A stretch of DNA of 64,000 nucleotides from Ailurus styani (GCA_002007465.1 LNAC01000744.1:581408-645407), one strand, 5' to 3'. Shown: positions 12,208 to 24,256, numbered from the stretch's first letter. The notes: generated from the sequence alone by a model not told the origin. Translations and numbers: made by a program.

Positions 12208-12985
12208 CTAAAAAAAAATTAAGATAGAATGACATAACATAAAATTCACCCTTATAAATTGAACAATTCAGTGTTTCCCGGTTCATTCACAAGGTTTCAC
12301 AACCATCATCAGTAATTCCAGAACATTCCATGACCCCCCAAAAGAAACCCCATATCCATTAGCAGTCAGTCATTCCCCAATTCTTTTTTGCTTCCACCCC
12401 TGGCAACCACTAATCTACTTCATGTCTCCTTGGATTTATCTGTTCTGGGCATTTCATATGAATGGAATCATATAATATGTGGTCTTTTGTGAGTAGATTA
12501 TTTCACTTAGCATAATGTTTTCAAGGTTCATCCATATTGTAATATGTATTGGTACTTCACTCCTCTTTATGGCTGAATAATATTCCATTTAGTGGGTATA
12601 CCACATTTTGTTTACCCGTCATTTGATGGACTTCTAAGTTTCCACTTTTTTGACTATTCTGAATAGTGTTGCTACGAACATTTGAAGAAGTTTTTTTCAT
12701 GGATATTTGTTTTCATTTATCTTGGATATATATATAGGAGTAAAATTGTGTCATATGGTGACTATTTAGATTTTTGAAGAATCAAGAGACTGTTTTCTAA
12801 AGCAGCTGCATCATTTTACATTCCTACCAGCAATGTATGAAGGTTCCAGTTTCCACATCCTTCTCAATACTTGTTATTGTCAATCTTTTGGGTTATAGCC
12901 ATGCTAGTGGGCATGAAGTAGAATCTCTTTTTAGTTTTTACTTACATTTCCCTAACGATTCATGATGTTGAGCATAGGCCTCCAT
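12208..12985 (-). mobile_element. Old LINE-1 3' fragment
   Basis: The + strand shows the reverse complement of an old L1 3' UTR and ORF2 end: cacccttataaattgaacaattcag, tggcaaccactaatctact, tttcacttagcataatg, then atgttgagcatag. Highly diverged, no open frame. Confidence 0.8.
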
Positions 12986-13484
12986 TTCCTAACTGAATAT
13001 TTTTGGTGCAATCTTTAGGCACTATGTTTAGTGCTATGGAAATACAGTTATGAACAAAGCAATCCAGTGGCCTCTTGGAGTTTATAGTTTATGTGAGACA
13101 GTATAGAGGAGCAAAGTAATTGCAATTAGAGTTTTAATAAGGAATCAATTAAGGACAAGACATGGTCTCTTATTAAACTTTTTAGCTATTCCACTTCAGT
13201 GATTTAAGTCTTTTCTGTTTTACTGGAGACCAACATTCACTTAGTGGTTTTTAAGAATATTATATATGGCATTTTTGCATTTTCTTTTAAAAGCAATTCA
13301 AAAGAAATAAGATAATATTAAAGGAAAAACATACTCAAATGTATAGAGAAATGGAATATCTTCCTGCCTTTGCACTTCAGCCATTTAGCAGCTTGGTGAC
13401 TGTTGCTCCAGACTTGTTTCTATGGGGTGTATCAAGTAGAGTTTTGACTGAAGAACTACTTGCCTAGAGAATTTTCATTTCTTG

Positions 13485-13686
13485 TTTTTTTTTAAAAGAT
13501 TTTATTTATTTGACAGAGAGCAGGAGCAGGAGCAAGAAAGAGCACAAGCAGGGGAAACAGCAGAGGGTTAGGGAGAAGCAGGCTCCCCACTGAGCAGGGA
13601 GCACAATATGGGGCTTGATCCCAGGACCCTGAGATCATGACTTGAGCCCCAGGCAGATGCTTAACAGATCGAGCCACCCAGGAGCC

Positions 13687-13687
<1 letters not shown>
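13485..13687 (-). mobile_element. SINEC (part of a compound insertion)
   Basis: Reverse SINE from TTTTAAAAGATTTTATTT to CGAGCCACCCAGGAGCCC, directly followed by a TTTC microsatellite and then a second reverse SINE head. An outer direct repeat, gaattttca(t/c)ttctt, at about 13470-13484 and 14022-14036 encloses the whole compound. Confidence 0.88.
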
Positions 13688-13762
<75 letters not shown>

Positions 13763-13820
13763 TTTCTTTCTTTCTTTCTTTCTTTTCTTTCTTTCTTTCT
13801 TTCTTTCTTTCTTTTTCTTT
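13688..13820. repeat. (TTTC)n microsatellite
   Basis: About 130 bp of nearly pure TTTC with two slippage interruptions, derived from the (AAAG)-type tail of the minus-strand SINE at 13926-14017. The post-N copy at 13857-13925 is the same tract repeated. Confidence 0.93.
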
Positions 13821-13957
13821 CATATTTATTTATCTCTACACACAATGTGGGTCTCNTTTCTTTCTTTCTTTCTCTTTCTTTCTTTCTTTCTTTCTTTCTT
13901 TTCTTTCTTTCTTTCTTTTTCTTTCATATTTATTTATCTCTACACACAATGTGGGTC
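13780..13957. other. Probable false duplication around single N at 13856
   Basis: The end of the TTTC tract plus 'catatttatttatctctacacac' and 'aatgtgggtct' occurs before the N (to 13855) and again after it (to 13957). Microsatellite collapse or expansion makes this joint the least certain of the set. Confidence 0.75.
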
Positions 13958-14017
13958 TTGAACTTCTGAACTCTAGATCAAGAGTTACATGCTCTTCCAG
14001 CTGAGCCAGCCAGGCAT
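13926..14017 (-). mobile_element. Older short SINEC head
   Basis: Reverse sequence atttatttatctctacac...gagttacatgctcttcc...gctgagccagccaggca is an older SINEC form with a short body. On the minus strand its tail runs into the AAAG repeat. Confidence 0.8.
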
Positions 14018-14215
14018 AGCAAGAATTTTCACTTCTTTTTGAGACCAGTTCTTCCCTTTCATAGGAGCATGGAGTGATTTTACTGATTGTGCAGTGATTT
14101 CTGTTGTGGGTATGTGATAACTGTTGGGTGCTTACTATGTGCTAGGCACTCTGCACTTTAAACAGGTCCCTTTTGGCTTTGTTGGCATGACTCTCCATCT
14201 TCCCTGTCACTGCAG

Positions 14216-14389
14216 ATGGTCCTCATCCCCGCCGGAGTGTTTACGATGGGCACAGATGACCCTCAGATAAAGCAAGATGGGGAAGCACCTGCCAGGAGAG
14301 TTGCTCTTGATGCCTTTTACATGGATGCCTATGAAGTCAGTAATGCTGAATTTGAGAAGTTTGTGAACTCAACTGGCTATTTGACAGAG
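14216..14389 (+). CDS. SUMF1: SUMF1 exon 2 (residues 91-148)
   Basis: This 174-nt exon encodes 58 residues, starting [12 protein letters not shown] and ending NSTGYLTE. It is the start of the FGE-sulfatase (SUMF/EgtB/PvdO-type) fold, whose first strand has the family pattern 'V.IPAG.F.MGT'. Asn141 of the NST sequon, the known N-glycosylation site of human FGE, lies at codon 51 of the exon. The acceptor is tgcag|ATG at 14214-14215 and the donor is GAG|GTAATA at 14390. The donor has T at +5, which is weaker than consensus. Both flanking introns are phase 0. The first codon is an internal Met, not the translation start. Compared with human as I remember it, there are conservative changes at Pro93 (Leu here), Thr-Ile (Ala-Leu) and Thr (Ala) before EFEKF. 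Identity is certain. Confidence 0.97.
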
Positions 14390-14449
14390 GTAATAGGGTT
14401 GGGATGGGAAGGAAGAACTTGTCTTTTCTAATGTTGAATAACCATTTTT

Positions 14450-14640
14450 TTATTATGTGCCTGGTACTATGCTCAGCAGCTTATATGTATTTCATCTAAT
14501 CCAGTTCTCATAGCAACCCCAGGAGGCCAGTTATTTTGCAGGTAGTGAACTGAGGATTAGAAAAGATATTTGCCCTGAGTTGCACAGTTAGTTAGTGGTG
14601 GAGCTGGGATTTAAGCCTGGCCAGTGAGATGTCAGGGCCT
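14450..14640 (+). mobile_element. MIR element
   Basis: Old tRNA-derived SINE (MIR) with recognisable text: tattatgtgcctggtactatg, catctaatccagttctcat, gttgcacagttagttagtgg, gagctgggatttaagcc. It lies just after exon 2. Confidence 0.85.
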
Positions 14641-14847
14641 CTTTTCTAACCATTTGATATAATGTCAGCGCTTTAATATACCAGAGAGTGCCACTTCCTT
14701 CTTAGGCTTTTTGACATAGCAGATAGAATCTAAAGTAAGGCCACTTTTCCCTCTCAAAAAATTGCAGTTTCGTTGTTCAAGAAGCATTACATATTTCATT
14801 AAGCAATAAATGGAGAATATAGCTTTTCAGTTTTGTGGTTTTATTTC

Positions 14848-14865
14848 TTTTTTTTTCTTTTGTTT

Positions 14866-14908
<43 letters not shown>

Positions 14909-15073
14909 TGTGGTGGGGGGATGCTGAGAGGGAGAGGGAGAGAGAGAATCTTAAGCAGGCTCCATGCCCAGTGCAGAGCCCGACGTGGGACTCAGTCTCA
15001 TGACTCTGAAATTATGTCCTGAGCTGAAATCAAGAGTCAGATATCCAACTAACCGAGTTACCCAGGCACCCCC
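14848..15073 (-). mobile_element. SINEC with long GA tract
   Basis: Reverse SINE with an expanded (GA)n at 14867-14906. Target repeat GTGGTTTTATTTC lies at 14835-14847 and 15074-15086. It ends AACCGAGTTACCCAGGCACCC. Confidence 0.93.
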
Positions 15074-16886
15074 GTGGTTTTATTTCAATGCCTGACAACT
15101 CATAAGCTCTTCTGTAGCAATTCCAAGTTATTCTCTGGTCACTGAATCCCAAAGCAAGGTTCTGCAAATGAATGTTTCTTCTGAAAGGGAATAAGAAGAA
15201 GGGGGCTTTTTAGTTTATGGAACTTTCTCAAAGTCTCCAAAATATACTTGTTTTGTGTAGGCTTCCCATTTTCTCTCACCAAAGGACTTTACCCTTGCCT
15301 TCAGTTTGTGGAATCCTTGTTTTATTTCCCCCCATCCAGGCCCAAAAAACATTTTTTTTCTTTTAAATAAAAAAGTAATTTGAGAGTAAATGCTGAAAGC
15401 AAAAAAATTTCAAATTTGGTTTTGTAGCATCACATTTCCTTGGAATCTCCTAAAATATAGACAGCGGGTTTCTCTTTTGTACCTGTTTATAGTAAAGCAG
15501 AAGTCCCTCTTCCTTTTGTTTCATAAGGATCCTTTCAGATCAGTTTTCTCGATAGTCTACATAATTAGAAGACTTGTAAGGGAATAGGCTCCCTTCAAAC
15601 TAGGGTTCTCCGTAAATAAGATAGAATAAAGAGAATTTAGGGCATTCAGGAACGTGGATGGGGAAAAATGACATCTGGCTTTTTACTACCCTTTCACTGA
15701 AGTTTAGCGTTTCCTTCAATTATGAGGCAGATGACAAACCCTAGTAATAGTAGCGGTACCTATAACTTTGTCACCAGTAGAAATCACAAACATTTTTTTG
15801 TCATGTTATTGTTGTAGATATCTTGGAATATTGTTTGCATTCCTCCTTCCTTTAGAAATGATGATAATTACGAGACCTTCCACTAGATCTTATATAATAT
15901 ATTAATAAAGAGCATGTATATATTGCTGTACCACAAATTTACTTTATTAGTATTTTGAGATAACTATTTTTTTTCATCAAAGAAAACATTTATTTATGTA
16001 CTTAAACATTTAAACATTTCATTCTGAGGAGACCCCTAAGCTTCAATACTGCCAGGAGAGTCCAGGGCACAGAAAGTGTTAAGAACCCCTACTTTGGATA
16101 AATATTTCCTATTTTTAGGATACAGTTCTTTTCTGTCCCCCCAACTTTATTTCATATCATACTCCACTTACCATGTTCAAGCCCAGCTGGTCTTGTTTTG
16201 ATTCCTTGAAAACTCTGCATTCTTTTCCAGCATGAGGTCTAGGCTTATATTCCCCACCCCCACCTGCTTGGAATTTCCTTCTCCCCTTGCCCATCTCCCT
16301 TTTGCTATGGCTAGTTCCTTCTCATTGTGAGTTATATCGGCTTAATGCCCCCTTCTCAAGGAGACTTCCTCTCCCCACTCTATTGAGAAGAGGCTTCTCC
16401 TGATACTCTTTACCTTACAAGGTAAAGTCGTAAGTATTTTCTTCCATCCTTTCTTTGTTGAGTTTTGTCTGTGCCCCCACATGTAAGAGTTATTAAGACA
16501 GGGACTGTGCATATTTAATATTGACCTCGTATCTCTGTCATTTAGTTCATACTCAGGCACAGAACAGGGGTGGGTGCCCAAACAGAACATGTTTGAAACT
16601 TGTTCATTGGATGAAGGGATGGTTTAGGTGGTTAGGCACTTTCTCACAAAGGGAAGAGGAAGAAGAACAGGGGTGAAGAAAAGATGACAAGCTCCGATCA
16701 GGGAAGGGAGTTTGAGGTGTTTGTAAGTCCTGAACTACAGGGATCCAGAAGGCAGTTAATATCCTCTAGTGAAGACAGGACTGGCCTGGATGGAGGTGGA
16801 GAGGTGACAGTCATTTGAAGTGCATGCTGCTGGTCATTAAAACAGTGAGATTGAAGGAGGCTGAAGGAGGTTGTCTAGCAGTAGGT

Positions 16887-17068
16887 CAGTGTACCTCAAA
16901 GTGTGATCTCTTGGGCCACCGATCACCAGCTGAGCTGTTCACATGTACAGGTTCCTTGGCCACACCCTGGACCTCCAGAATCAGAATCTCTGGGTTTAAG
17001 GAGCAGTAACATGTAGTTTCGATAAGCTGGCCAGGTGATCTCTGTTGCACAAAGCCCGAGAGCCACTG
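16887..17068 (+). mobile_element. MER5A-like DNA transposon relic
   Basis: Non-autonomous hAT-Charlie relic. It opens cagtgtacctcaaagtgtg, contains cctccagaatcagaatctct and gccaggtgatctctgttgcac, and closes gagccactg. Both ends are close to the family's terminal inverted repeats (CAGTG...CACTG). Confidence 0.85.
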
Positions 17069-17819
17069 GTGAAAAGAAAAAAGAGCCAGGGCAGAGCACT
17101 AGGGAGCATCAGTGTTCTAGGGGCTAGAAGAAGAGCCCTTGTATTTCAGGAGATGAGTAAGAAGAGTCAGAAAGAGGAGGGAAACTAGAAGAGTAGAATC
17201 ATGGAGACGGAGGGGTTAATATGGGCCTTTGCAGTATGAGGTCACATGGAACAAATAAAATGAGGAAGATGAGGACTCGAGACAGTAATGCTAAATGAAA
17301 ATAATTAAAATACAGATTTCCATCTGATGCTTCAATTGGCCACTTCAGATTTATAAATACAGTTGACCCCTTAGGGGAGCTAGTCTATCAGAATATCAGC
17401 CAACAATGTCATTTAATTCTTTTAGCTAGATTGCAGGAGCAGAACAAAGGACAAAGGTTGATTATGTAAACTGACATGTAAAGAATACTACTATTTTCCA
17501 AGTCATTTGGAATACTTGGGGAGATGTGTTTCCATCAACAGGAGCAATCACATTCTCAAAAGCTAATCTCTTCCAGTCTGCATTCTTATCAGCTAAATGA
17601 GCCTGAAAAGAGAGTGATCTCTGTAAGCGATTGACATTAACCTGTTTTAATAGGAAGCCAGATGCTTTTAAGTCATTTCTGAATCCTCTGGGAAGTCCTA
17701 AGAAAAACTAAAGTTCATTTGGACAAGAAGAATCCCTTTTACGGTACGCAGAGAAAACCGTCCATGTGAAAAACATTGCCACAATCTTTCTGGATTTTTA
17801 TTTCCTTCTTTCCTCTTAG

Positions 17820-17894
17820 GCTGAGAAGTTTGGTGACTCCTTTGTCTTTGAAGGCATGTTGAGTGAACAAGTGAAGACTGATATCCAACAGGCA
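17820..17894 (+). CDS. SUMF1: SUMF1 exon 3 (residues 149-173)
   Basis: This 75-nt exon encodes 25 residues, starting AEKFGDSFVFEGMLSE and ending DIQQA. It is bounded by a long pyrimidine tract with cttag|GCT and by a perfect GCA|GTAAGT donor. Its length and position match human c.445-519. Ser155, a residue mutated in multiple sulfatase deficiency, is present as wild type. Both flanking introns are phase 0, so skipping the exon keeps the frame. A human splice form lacking residues 149-173 is known, so this exon may be an in-frame cassette here too (inference). On the minus strand the region is also open for 60-93 codons, but that is a shadow of the exon. Confidence 0.97.
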
Positions 17895-19555
17895 GTAAGT
17901 AATGTCTAAACAGGCTCTCATATTTCTCTACTGTTTGTTGGAAAGGGGTTGGGTTAAAACTCCAAACTACAAGTGCCACCCTCCTCAGCCCCCCAGCCCC
18001 TCACCAGTCCTGCTCTAGATTGGCCCACGAGAGCAGGCCCATGGGTCAGGCCCCCATGTCTTGAGGAAAATGGCACAAGTCCAGGATGGTAGCTGAAAAA
18101 GTGTCAGGTCTGACTTGAGTTTCTGTCTTGTGTACCTGAGTGACACATTTTGTTGCTGCAGAGGGCTTAGCTGGGCCCTGGACATTTCTGGGTTTCTTCA
18201 CTTGTAGTTATTTCTAGAATGGAGGGTTAAATGTGAATTTTTTTTAACTTCTGTACTTTAAGTCATCATCTCATCAGGCGCTAGTGTGGAGAGAGAGCTT
18301 CCTACTTAAACTTATTCATGAATTCCCACAATCAGAAGTATTCATGAAAGGGACATTTTGCTCTGGATATTCATAGGAAATTGAGCCAGGGAACTGGCCT
18401 TACTACCCAGGGTGTACCTGCTTTCACAGAGAGAATCCAGGGAATGTGAATTAGGTGTGTTTTTCTCAGAAATCATGGGAAAAGTGGACCGAGCTTCCAT
18501 AAGCACCTGTGTGGTGAGCAGAACTTGGGATTTCTGTGTATTCAAGAATTTGTTTATACGCAAGTCTCATAAAGAGGCAGAAAATAGAAAAACAAGGGAA
18601 GGATTGTGGGTAAGGTAGAAGTTTAAGGGTTCAAAAAAAAAAAAACAAACAAAGAGGGGAGGGAATGCAGAAGAGGCAGGAGGTAGTGAGAGAAGAGAGG
18701 AAATGGGGTCAGCCTTCCTTGCAAGGGAGACTGATTAAGATACAGAGATGACAGGAATTCAGCCCTAATCTTCCTTTGTTACACAAGTTCCCTTTCAGTT
18801 GCCTGAGCTTGGTCTTTATGTGTTGGCCTCACTGTTCTTCTCTCTTGCAAGCAGCAGTGCCAAAAAATGAAACCGTCCTGGCTCCTGTTTTCTTTCTCTT
18901 CAAATGAATGTAGCAAAGGTGGTGGGGGAGAGAGGAGGTAAACTAGACTTGCTCTCAATTCATTTATAGGAGAATCAGGCCACTTTTTTGTATGTATTTT
19001 ACATAAATGTTTTTAAAACATGACCGAACTGTTTGAATTTCAGGGTTTTTTTTTGCTCATTACAAGTTTTTATTCTGAGTCTATTATGTAATCTGATATA
19101 CTTTTTTTTTTTTTAAGGGCTTTGAGGTCACATTGGCCTAGTGTTGATGAGCCAGCAGCTCAGGATGTGGTGCCTTGTTTTAAGATATGGAGTTCAGATG
19201 ACAGAGGGCCTTTGTACTTATTTTTGTAATTTGCTCTTTCAAATACAGCGCCTCTTGTCACTTGAGAACCTCCAAGCACATTAGGCATAAAGGCAAAGGC
19301 AGATTATTGCTAGGCTCTGAGGGTGCCCTGTAAGTACCTAGCGAAGTGTGTGTGCTTGTAACTAGGAGGATAACAAGCAGCTCTCACAGGAGCCTAGTGT
19401 TGGTCTCTTGCTTAAATGCCCATAATGGAAAAGCAAACCTTTTAAGCGTGTTTAGAAAGGGCTGGAATGAATAAAATGAATCTGTTGATTTGAGAGTGCT
19501 AGGTTTTTGTTTTTCAACCCCTTCTTAGATCTTACATACCCTCATGCACCAGAAC

Positions 19556-19755
19556 TTTTTTTTTTTTTAAAGAGTTTATTTATTTGAGAGAGAGAGCATG
19601 AGCAGGGGGAGGGGCAGAGGGAGAGAGGGAAAAATAGGCTCCCCGCTGAACAGGGAGCCCAACAGGAGCTCCATCCCAGGGAATCCCCAGACCCTGGGAT
19701 CATGAGCCAAAGGCAGATGCTTAACCACTTAACGACTGAACCATCCAGGCGCCCC
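19556..19755 (-). mobile_element. SINEC
   Basis: Reverse SINE ending GAACCATCCAGGCGCCCC. Target repeat ACCAGAACTTTT / ACCAGACCTTTT. Confidence 0.92.
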
Positions 19756-20536
19756 TACCAGACCTTTTATTAACCCAGTGTTTCCAGAAGCATAAGACAT
19801 GGGATGGTCCAGGAGAAGACTTGAAGTGAAACAGGAGATGAGTTAAGGTAGCATGTGGCAAAGCATAAGATAATTCTTAATCATGGAGTGAGAAAGTTAC
19901 TCCCTTTTCAGATCTCTTTCAAGACCTGTGTAAGTCAAGACAGAGTCTCATTTCAGGGGTAGCATGTCATTAACACTCAGCAACACTTGTTAGTCTCCTG
20001 TTAAACAGACAAAATTGGCCTTGGAACCTTCCCCAGGCTAGAGTAACTAACTAGAATTTAGTAATACTGTTTACTTCCATGCAATTATTTTGTAGTATTG
20101 TTTATTTTCATATAATTTTAAGTGTTTCATATAACTTTTAAATAAATGTAAATTATTTTAAATGTTATAAATCTTCTTTTTGTGACTGGTTATACAAGTG
20201 ATACAAATTTTCCTTAAAAAAAAAACCAACAACAACACACATACAGAAAACCACACGAAGCAAATGTTTAGCTTACTTGGTTATCCTAAGGTGAACATGG
20301 TTGTAACCATCACCTAAGTCAGGAATTAGAATTTCTCTGCCTGCCCCAGCAACCCCCTCCATGAGCCACAGCCTTATTGGCCTTTTCTTTTCCTAAAGTT
20401 GCTATTATCCTGCTTTTTAAAGTAAATGCTTCCCTATATTTCTTTATAGTATTATCACCAGGTGTACATCCCAAGGTGACTGTGGTTTAATCCTATCCAT
20501 TTGAGGGTAAATTTGTGTCTCTTTCAAGAGCCTTTT

Positions 20537-20728
20537 GGGGTACCTGGGTGGCTTAGTCAGTTAAGCCTTGGCCCATGGCTCAGATCAGGGTCCCAGGGTC
20601 CTGGGATTAATACCCACGTTGGGCTCCTTGCTCAGCAGGGAGCTTGCTTCTCCCTTTCCCTTTGCCATGCCCCCTGCTTGTGCTCTCTGGCTCTCACTAA
20701 ATAAATAAATAAAATCTTTTTAAAAAAA
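20537..20728 (+). mobile_element. SINEC, older subfamily
   Basis: Forward SINE from GGGGTACCTGGGTGGCTTAG to AATAAATAAAATCTTTTT. Flanking repeats are degraded. Confidence 0.9.
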
Positions 20729-22234
20729 CCCCAAAACTCTTTTAACTTTTCTGTTGCTCCACCCCCCCTCCCCCGTTTTTCTATCCCTAACAATTTATCT
20801 CTGGAAGAATTCAGGGTGATTAACCTGTGGACTTTCCTGGTGCAGCTCACCTGTTTTCCCTGTCCTCTGCATTTCCTGCAAACTGGTAGCTGGATCCACA
20901 GGCCTGGTCGGACTCCCGTTTGAACCCAGATGGCAAGACCTCAGATTGACCGTGCACATTGTTCTTGGGTTTTTGATGTTGTTATTCAGTTGTTCTGTCT
21001 GGTTTTATGCATAGATTTGGGGAGATCCAAAAACTATGCTGCTGCTGCTGTCATCTTAGGTAGACTTTTTTTTTTTTTTTTTTTAATGATTTGAGGCAAG
21101 ACATTGAACTGGCTTTTGTGGTTTGCTGACAAAAATATCTGAAACTGTGTGTATTTAATGGTTTAAAACAGAGCATATGTGCATGCTGGAATCTTCTTGG
21201 TTGTGATTATTATTTAAATGCCCAATTTGAACAAGTGTCTTCAAAGGTATATAGCTATTAAATCCTAGAAAAGATTAAGGCTAGTTTTGGTTGCTGTCTT
21301 GTTTTTGTTTTGGGGTATTTTACTTAAGATAACCTTCTATTGTTGAAATAAAGGTAGTGTTTAAATTATTTAATATTTAAAAAGTATACTTCATTTTAAT
21401 AAGTGTGTTATTAAAATAGCTCATAAATCTTTGACGTGAGGGATGGCCATGGGGTGGGGAGAAAGCAGTTGCTCTCGGTGGGAGCCTGAGAAACAATGAT
21501 TATCTCTTGGTTTGTGGTTTGGCACTTTCTGAATTTGCTAACACTTTAACAAAACAAATTTTTGAATAGGTGTCCTTGATAAAGGAGGAGGCTAGGTTAT
21601 TTTGAGAAGTTCTTCTTAGCTGAAAACCAGTTTCCGTGAGGAATCAGAATTACCAACTCATCTTCTTCTTTTTTTAAAAAAAGTAAAAAACAGTTTTGGG
21701 ACAGCCATATCCTGCCCAAGTAAATGCTGGGTGCTGTGTTATTTGGATGATGCTGGACCAGGACAAAAGGCAGGGAAATAATACTGCCTCTTACATAATC
21801 ACAACTGGCTTAAGACTGTAAGCTAGAAAGGGAGCCATTAGTAAGGATGTGATTCAGTTACCTAAATGTGCATGGATTGTGATGAGAAATGCCTTGAGGA
21901 CCAGCAAGATTCTGAGGTCATACCCCAAAAATAAATTCTAGAAAACCTTTACTAAGTTAAATAGTATAAGCCAAGCCAGAAACTGTTCAGAAAGGCAAGT
22001 TCCAGTACGTAGGAAAAGTAAATTAAAATAACTCAAAACATGTGCCTGGTGGATAAATTGCTCAACCTCATTTTTGATGTTAGAAGTTTTACTTTTCTGG
22101 TAGCTTACCCACCATATCCTTGGACAGCCTCAGTTCAGCTTTAAGAATTTTCTTCTTTCACATGACCACCAAGACTTCTCTTTCTCGAATTGATTTGGGG
22201 GCTTGTTTATTCAGAAAAGCCATAAGGAAACGAT

Positions 22235-22325
22235 CACAGCCTTTGAGCGAAGGAGACCTGGTTTTAAACCTCAGCTCTGCTGCTAACCAGCTGGATTTGA
22301 GAAAAGTCACTTAACTTCCTTACTA
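22235..22325 (-). mobile_element. MIR fragment
   Basis: Reverse MIR: ctgctgctaaccagctggat..gaaaagtcacttaacttcc matches the complement of the MIR conserved half. Confidence 0.65.
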
Positions 22326-23482
22326 CGTTTTGAAAGTTTCGGGCCGTCTTTTTTAAGCATTTTGATCTGTGGATTTCTTTCTAAATGATCCCTTTAGTTC
22401 CATAAGTTTTGTAATATATTTGTAATTGCTTATATCTAAATATTTTCTAACTACCAGTATCATTTCTCTTAGTGATTTTGTATGTTTTTGCTTTGTAATT
22501 TCAAAGCTTTGCTATTAAGCTTGGAAGTGTAACTGCGTAAGTGTAGAAGTATATCTTTCTTGTTGAATTTTGACATATAGGGATTCTCTTTTTCTCTAAT
22601 AAGTGTTTTCTTCAGATCTACTTTTTGTTATCTATATGGGTGCTCCAGCTTCCTTTTGTCTAATATATACCTTTTCATCTTTTCATTTTCAGTCTTTCTG
22701 TATCTTTATGTTTTTAGGTATAGCTCTTGTAAAGAGTATATGACTGTTTTTAGGAAGTCCATTCTGACAGTTTTTGTCTTTCAGTCAAGAGATAGTTTAT
22801 TTATGTTTATATATAGTTTATTATGATTGCTGATATATTTGGCTTTATAGCTACCATTTTATTCTTTGTCTTTATCCTGTTTTTTTCTCTCCTTTTTTCT
22901 TCAATTTCTTGCATATTTTTCTATTTATTCATTATTCCAACTTCACTTGTCTCCTTAGAAGTTAGATACTGTATGTCTCTTCATTTACTAGTTTAACTAT
23001 CTATTTATTAATGCTCACGTTTAAAGTCTAAATTTTTGTCCCTTAATTTTTCTGCTGTATAATACTAGGACCTTGCTCTAATCATCCCCATCCAACTTAT
23101 GTATTACTGATATCCACTCTTTCATTCTAATTTGTCCTCTTCCTCCAGTGCTTAGTTATTATTAATCCATTTCTATATAATCCATATTTGGTTACTGCTA
23201 TCATTACTACTATCTCTCCCTTCCTTTCTGCATCTCAGACAGAATGTATCTTCTGACTACAGGACATCTTTTGGTAGTAAATGTTCTTGTTATTAATTGT
23301 TTGAAAATATCTTTAATTTTTCTTTATTGTTGAAAGATATTTTCACTTAGTAAAAATTTTAGTTGGCAGTACATTTTCTCCACACACTGAAAGGATGATT
23401 TCACTGTTTTCTGGCTTTTCTTGTTGGCCATTCATACATAGTCTGTTGCTGTTCCTTTGTAGGTGATCTGGTTTGGATGCCC

Positions 23483-23703
23483 CCTTTTTTTTTAAGATAT
23501 GTTTATTTATTAAAGAACGCTCCCATGCATGGTCGCACAGTTGGGGGGAAGGGCAGAGGGAGAGGGAGAGAACTTCAAGCAGACTCCCTGTGGAGCGTGG
23601 AGTTCCTATGGCTCCAGCTGGGCTGATTCCATGACCTTGAGATCATGACCTGAGCCAAAATTAAGAGTCGGATGCCCAAACGACTGAGCCACCCAGGTGC
23701 CCC
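23483..23703 (-). mobile_element. SINEC, older subfamily
   Basis: Reverse SINE ending CGACTGAGCCACCCAGGTGC. Its body differs from the other copies (AAAATTAAGAGTCGGATGC), an older form inserted in an ancient LINE. Confidence 0.9.
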
Positions 23704-24256
23704 TGGCTCTGGCTGCTTTTAAGATTAAATCCTGTCTTTGTTATTATACAGTTGGTCTATGATATTTATAGGAGTTGATTGCTTTCATTTATCTGGCTTG
23801 AGTGTCATTGGGCATCCTGGATCTGAGGACTGGCTTTTTTTTTTTTTTTTAAACAATTCCAGACTATTCTTAACCATTATTGTTTTGAATACTGCCTTTC
23901 CCTAGTTCTCACTTATGTCTTTTCCGGGACGCCAGTTAGACACTGGTCAGCCTTTGTCAGTCTCTCTTGTATATCTCTTAAACCTACTTTTGAACATAGA
24001 TGTGTATTCCATTTGCATATTTCATTTTAATTTGTTGCTTTTTGGCTCTATCTTTAGTATTATTAATAGTTGCCGTAAGAATTACCATATGTTTATCTAA
24101 CTTCTCATAGTCTATCACAAGAGTTAATATTTTAACACTTCAAGTAAATATAAGTGCCTTATAACCATATAGGTTCCTTTCCCCCATGCTATAGTTGTCA
24201 TATGTAGTACATTTACATACATTGAAAAGGCTTGAGATGATACAATTTTTGCTTGT

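Larger units (their letters stand above)
1..14215 (+). other. SUMF1: SUMF1 intron 1 (3' part)
   Basis: This is intronic sequence of phase 0, since exon 2 begins on a whole codon. It is packed with LINE-1 and SINE copies, listed separately. The stretches 271-898, 1120-2227, 2450-3290, 4210-4390, 11345-12205 and 12990-13465 hold no exon, RNA gene or repeat that I can name with confidence. Four isolated Ns with duplicated flanks (6477, 8680, 10977, 13856) mean the true intron is about 0.7 kb shorter than shown. Confidence 0.85.
14390..17819 (+). other. SUMF1: SUMF1 intron 2
   Basis: A 3,430-nt phase 0 intron with a GTAATA donor and a strong pyrimidine-rich acceptor. It contains a MIR, a SINEC with a long GA run, and a MER5A relic. 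15087-16886 and 17069-17819 hold nothing further that I can identify. Confidence 0.93.

Noticed and set aside
13492..14004. Frames rich in Lys-Glu-Arg or Phe-Leu-Ser on both strands
   Set aside because: They are translations of the TTTC/GAAA microsatellite.
1..14215. SUMF1 exon 1 or promoter CpG island
   Set aside because: No GC-rich block and no signal-peptide-like exon is present; the sequence is AT-rich and repeat-dense.
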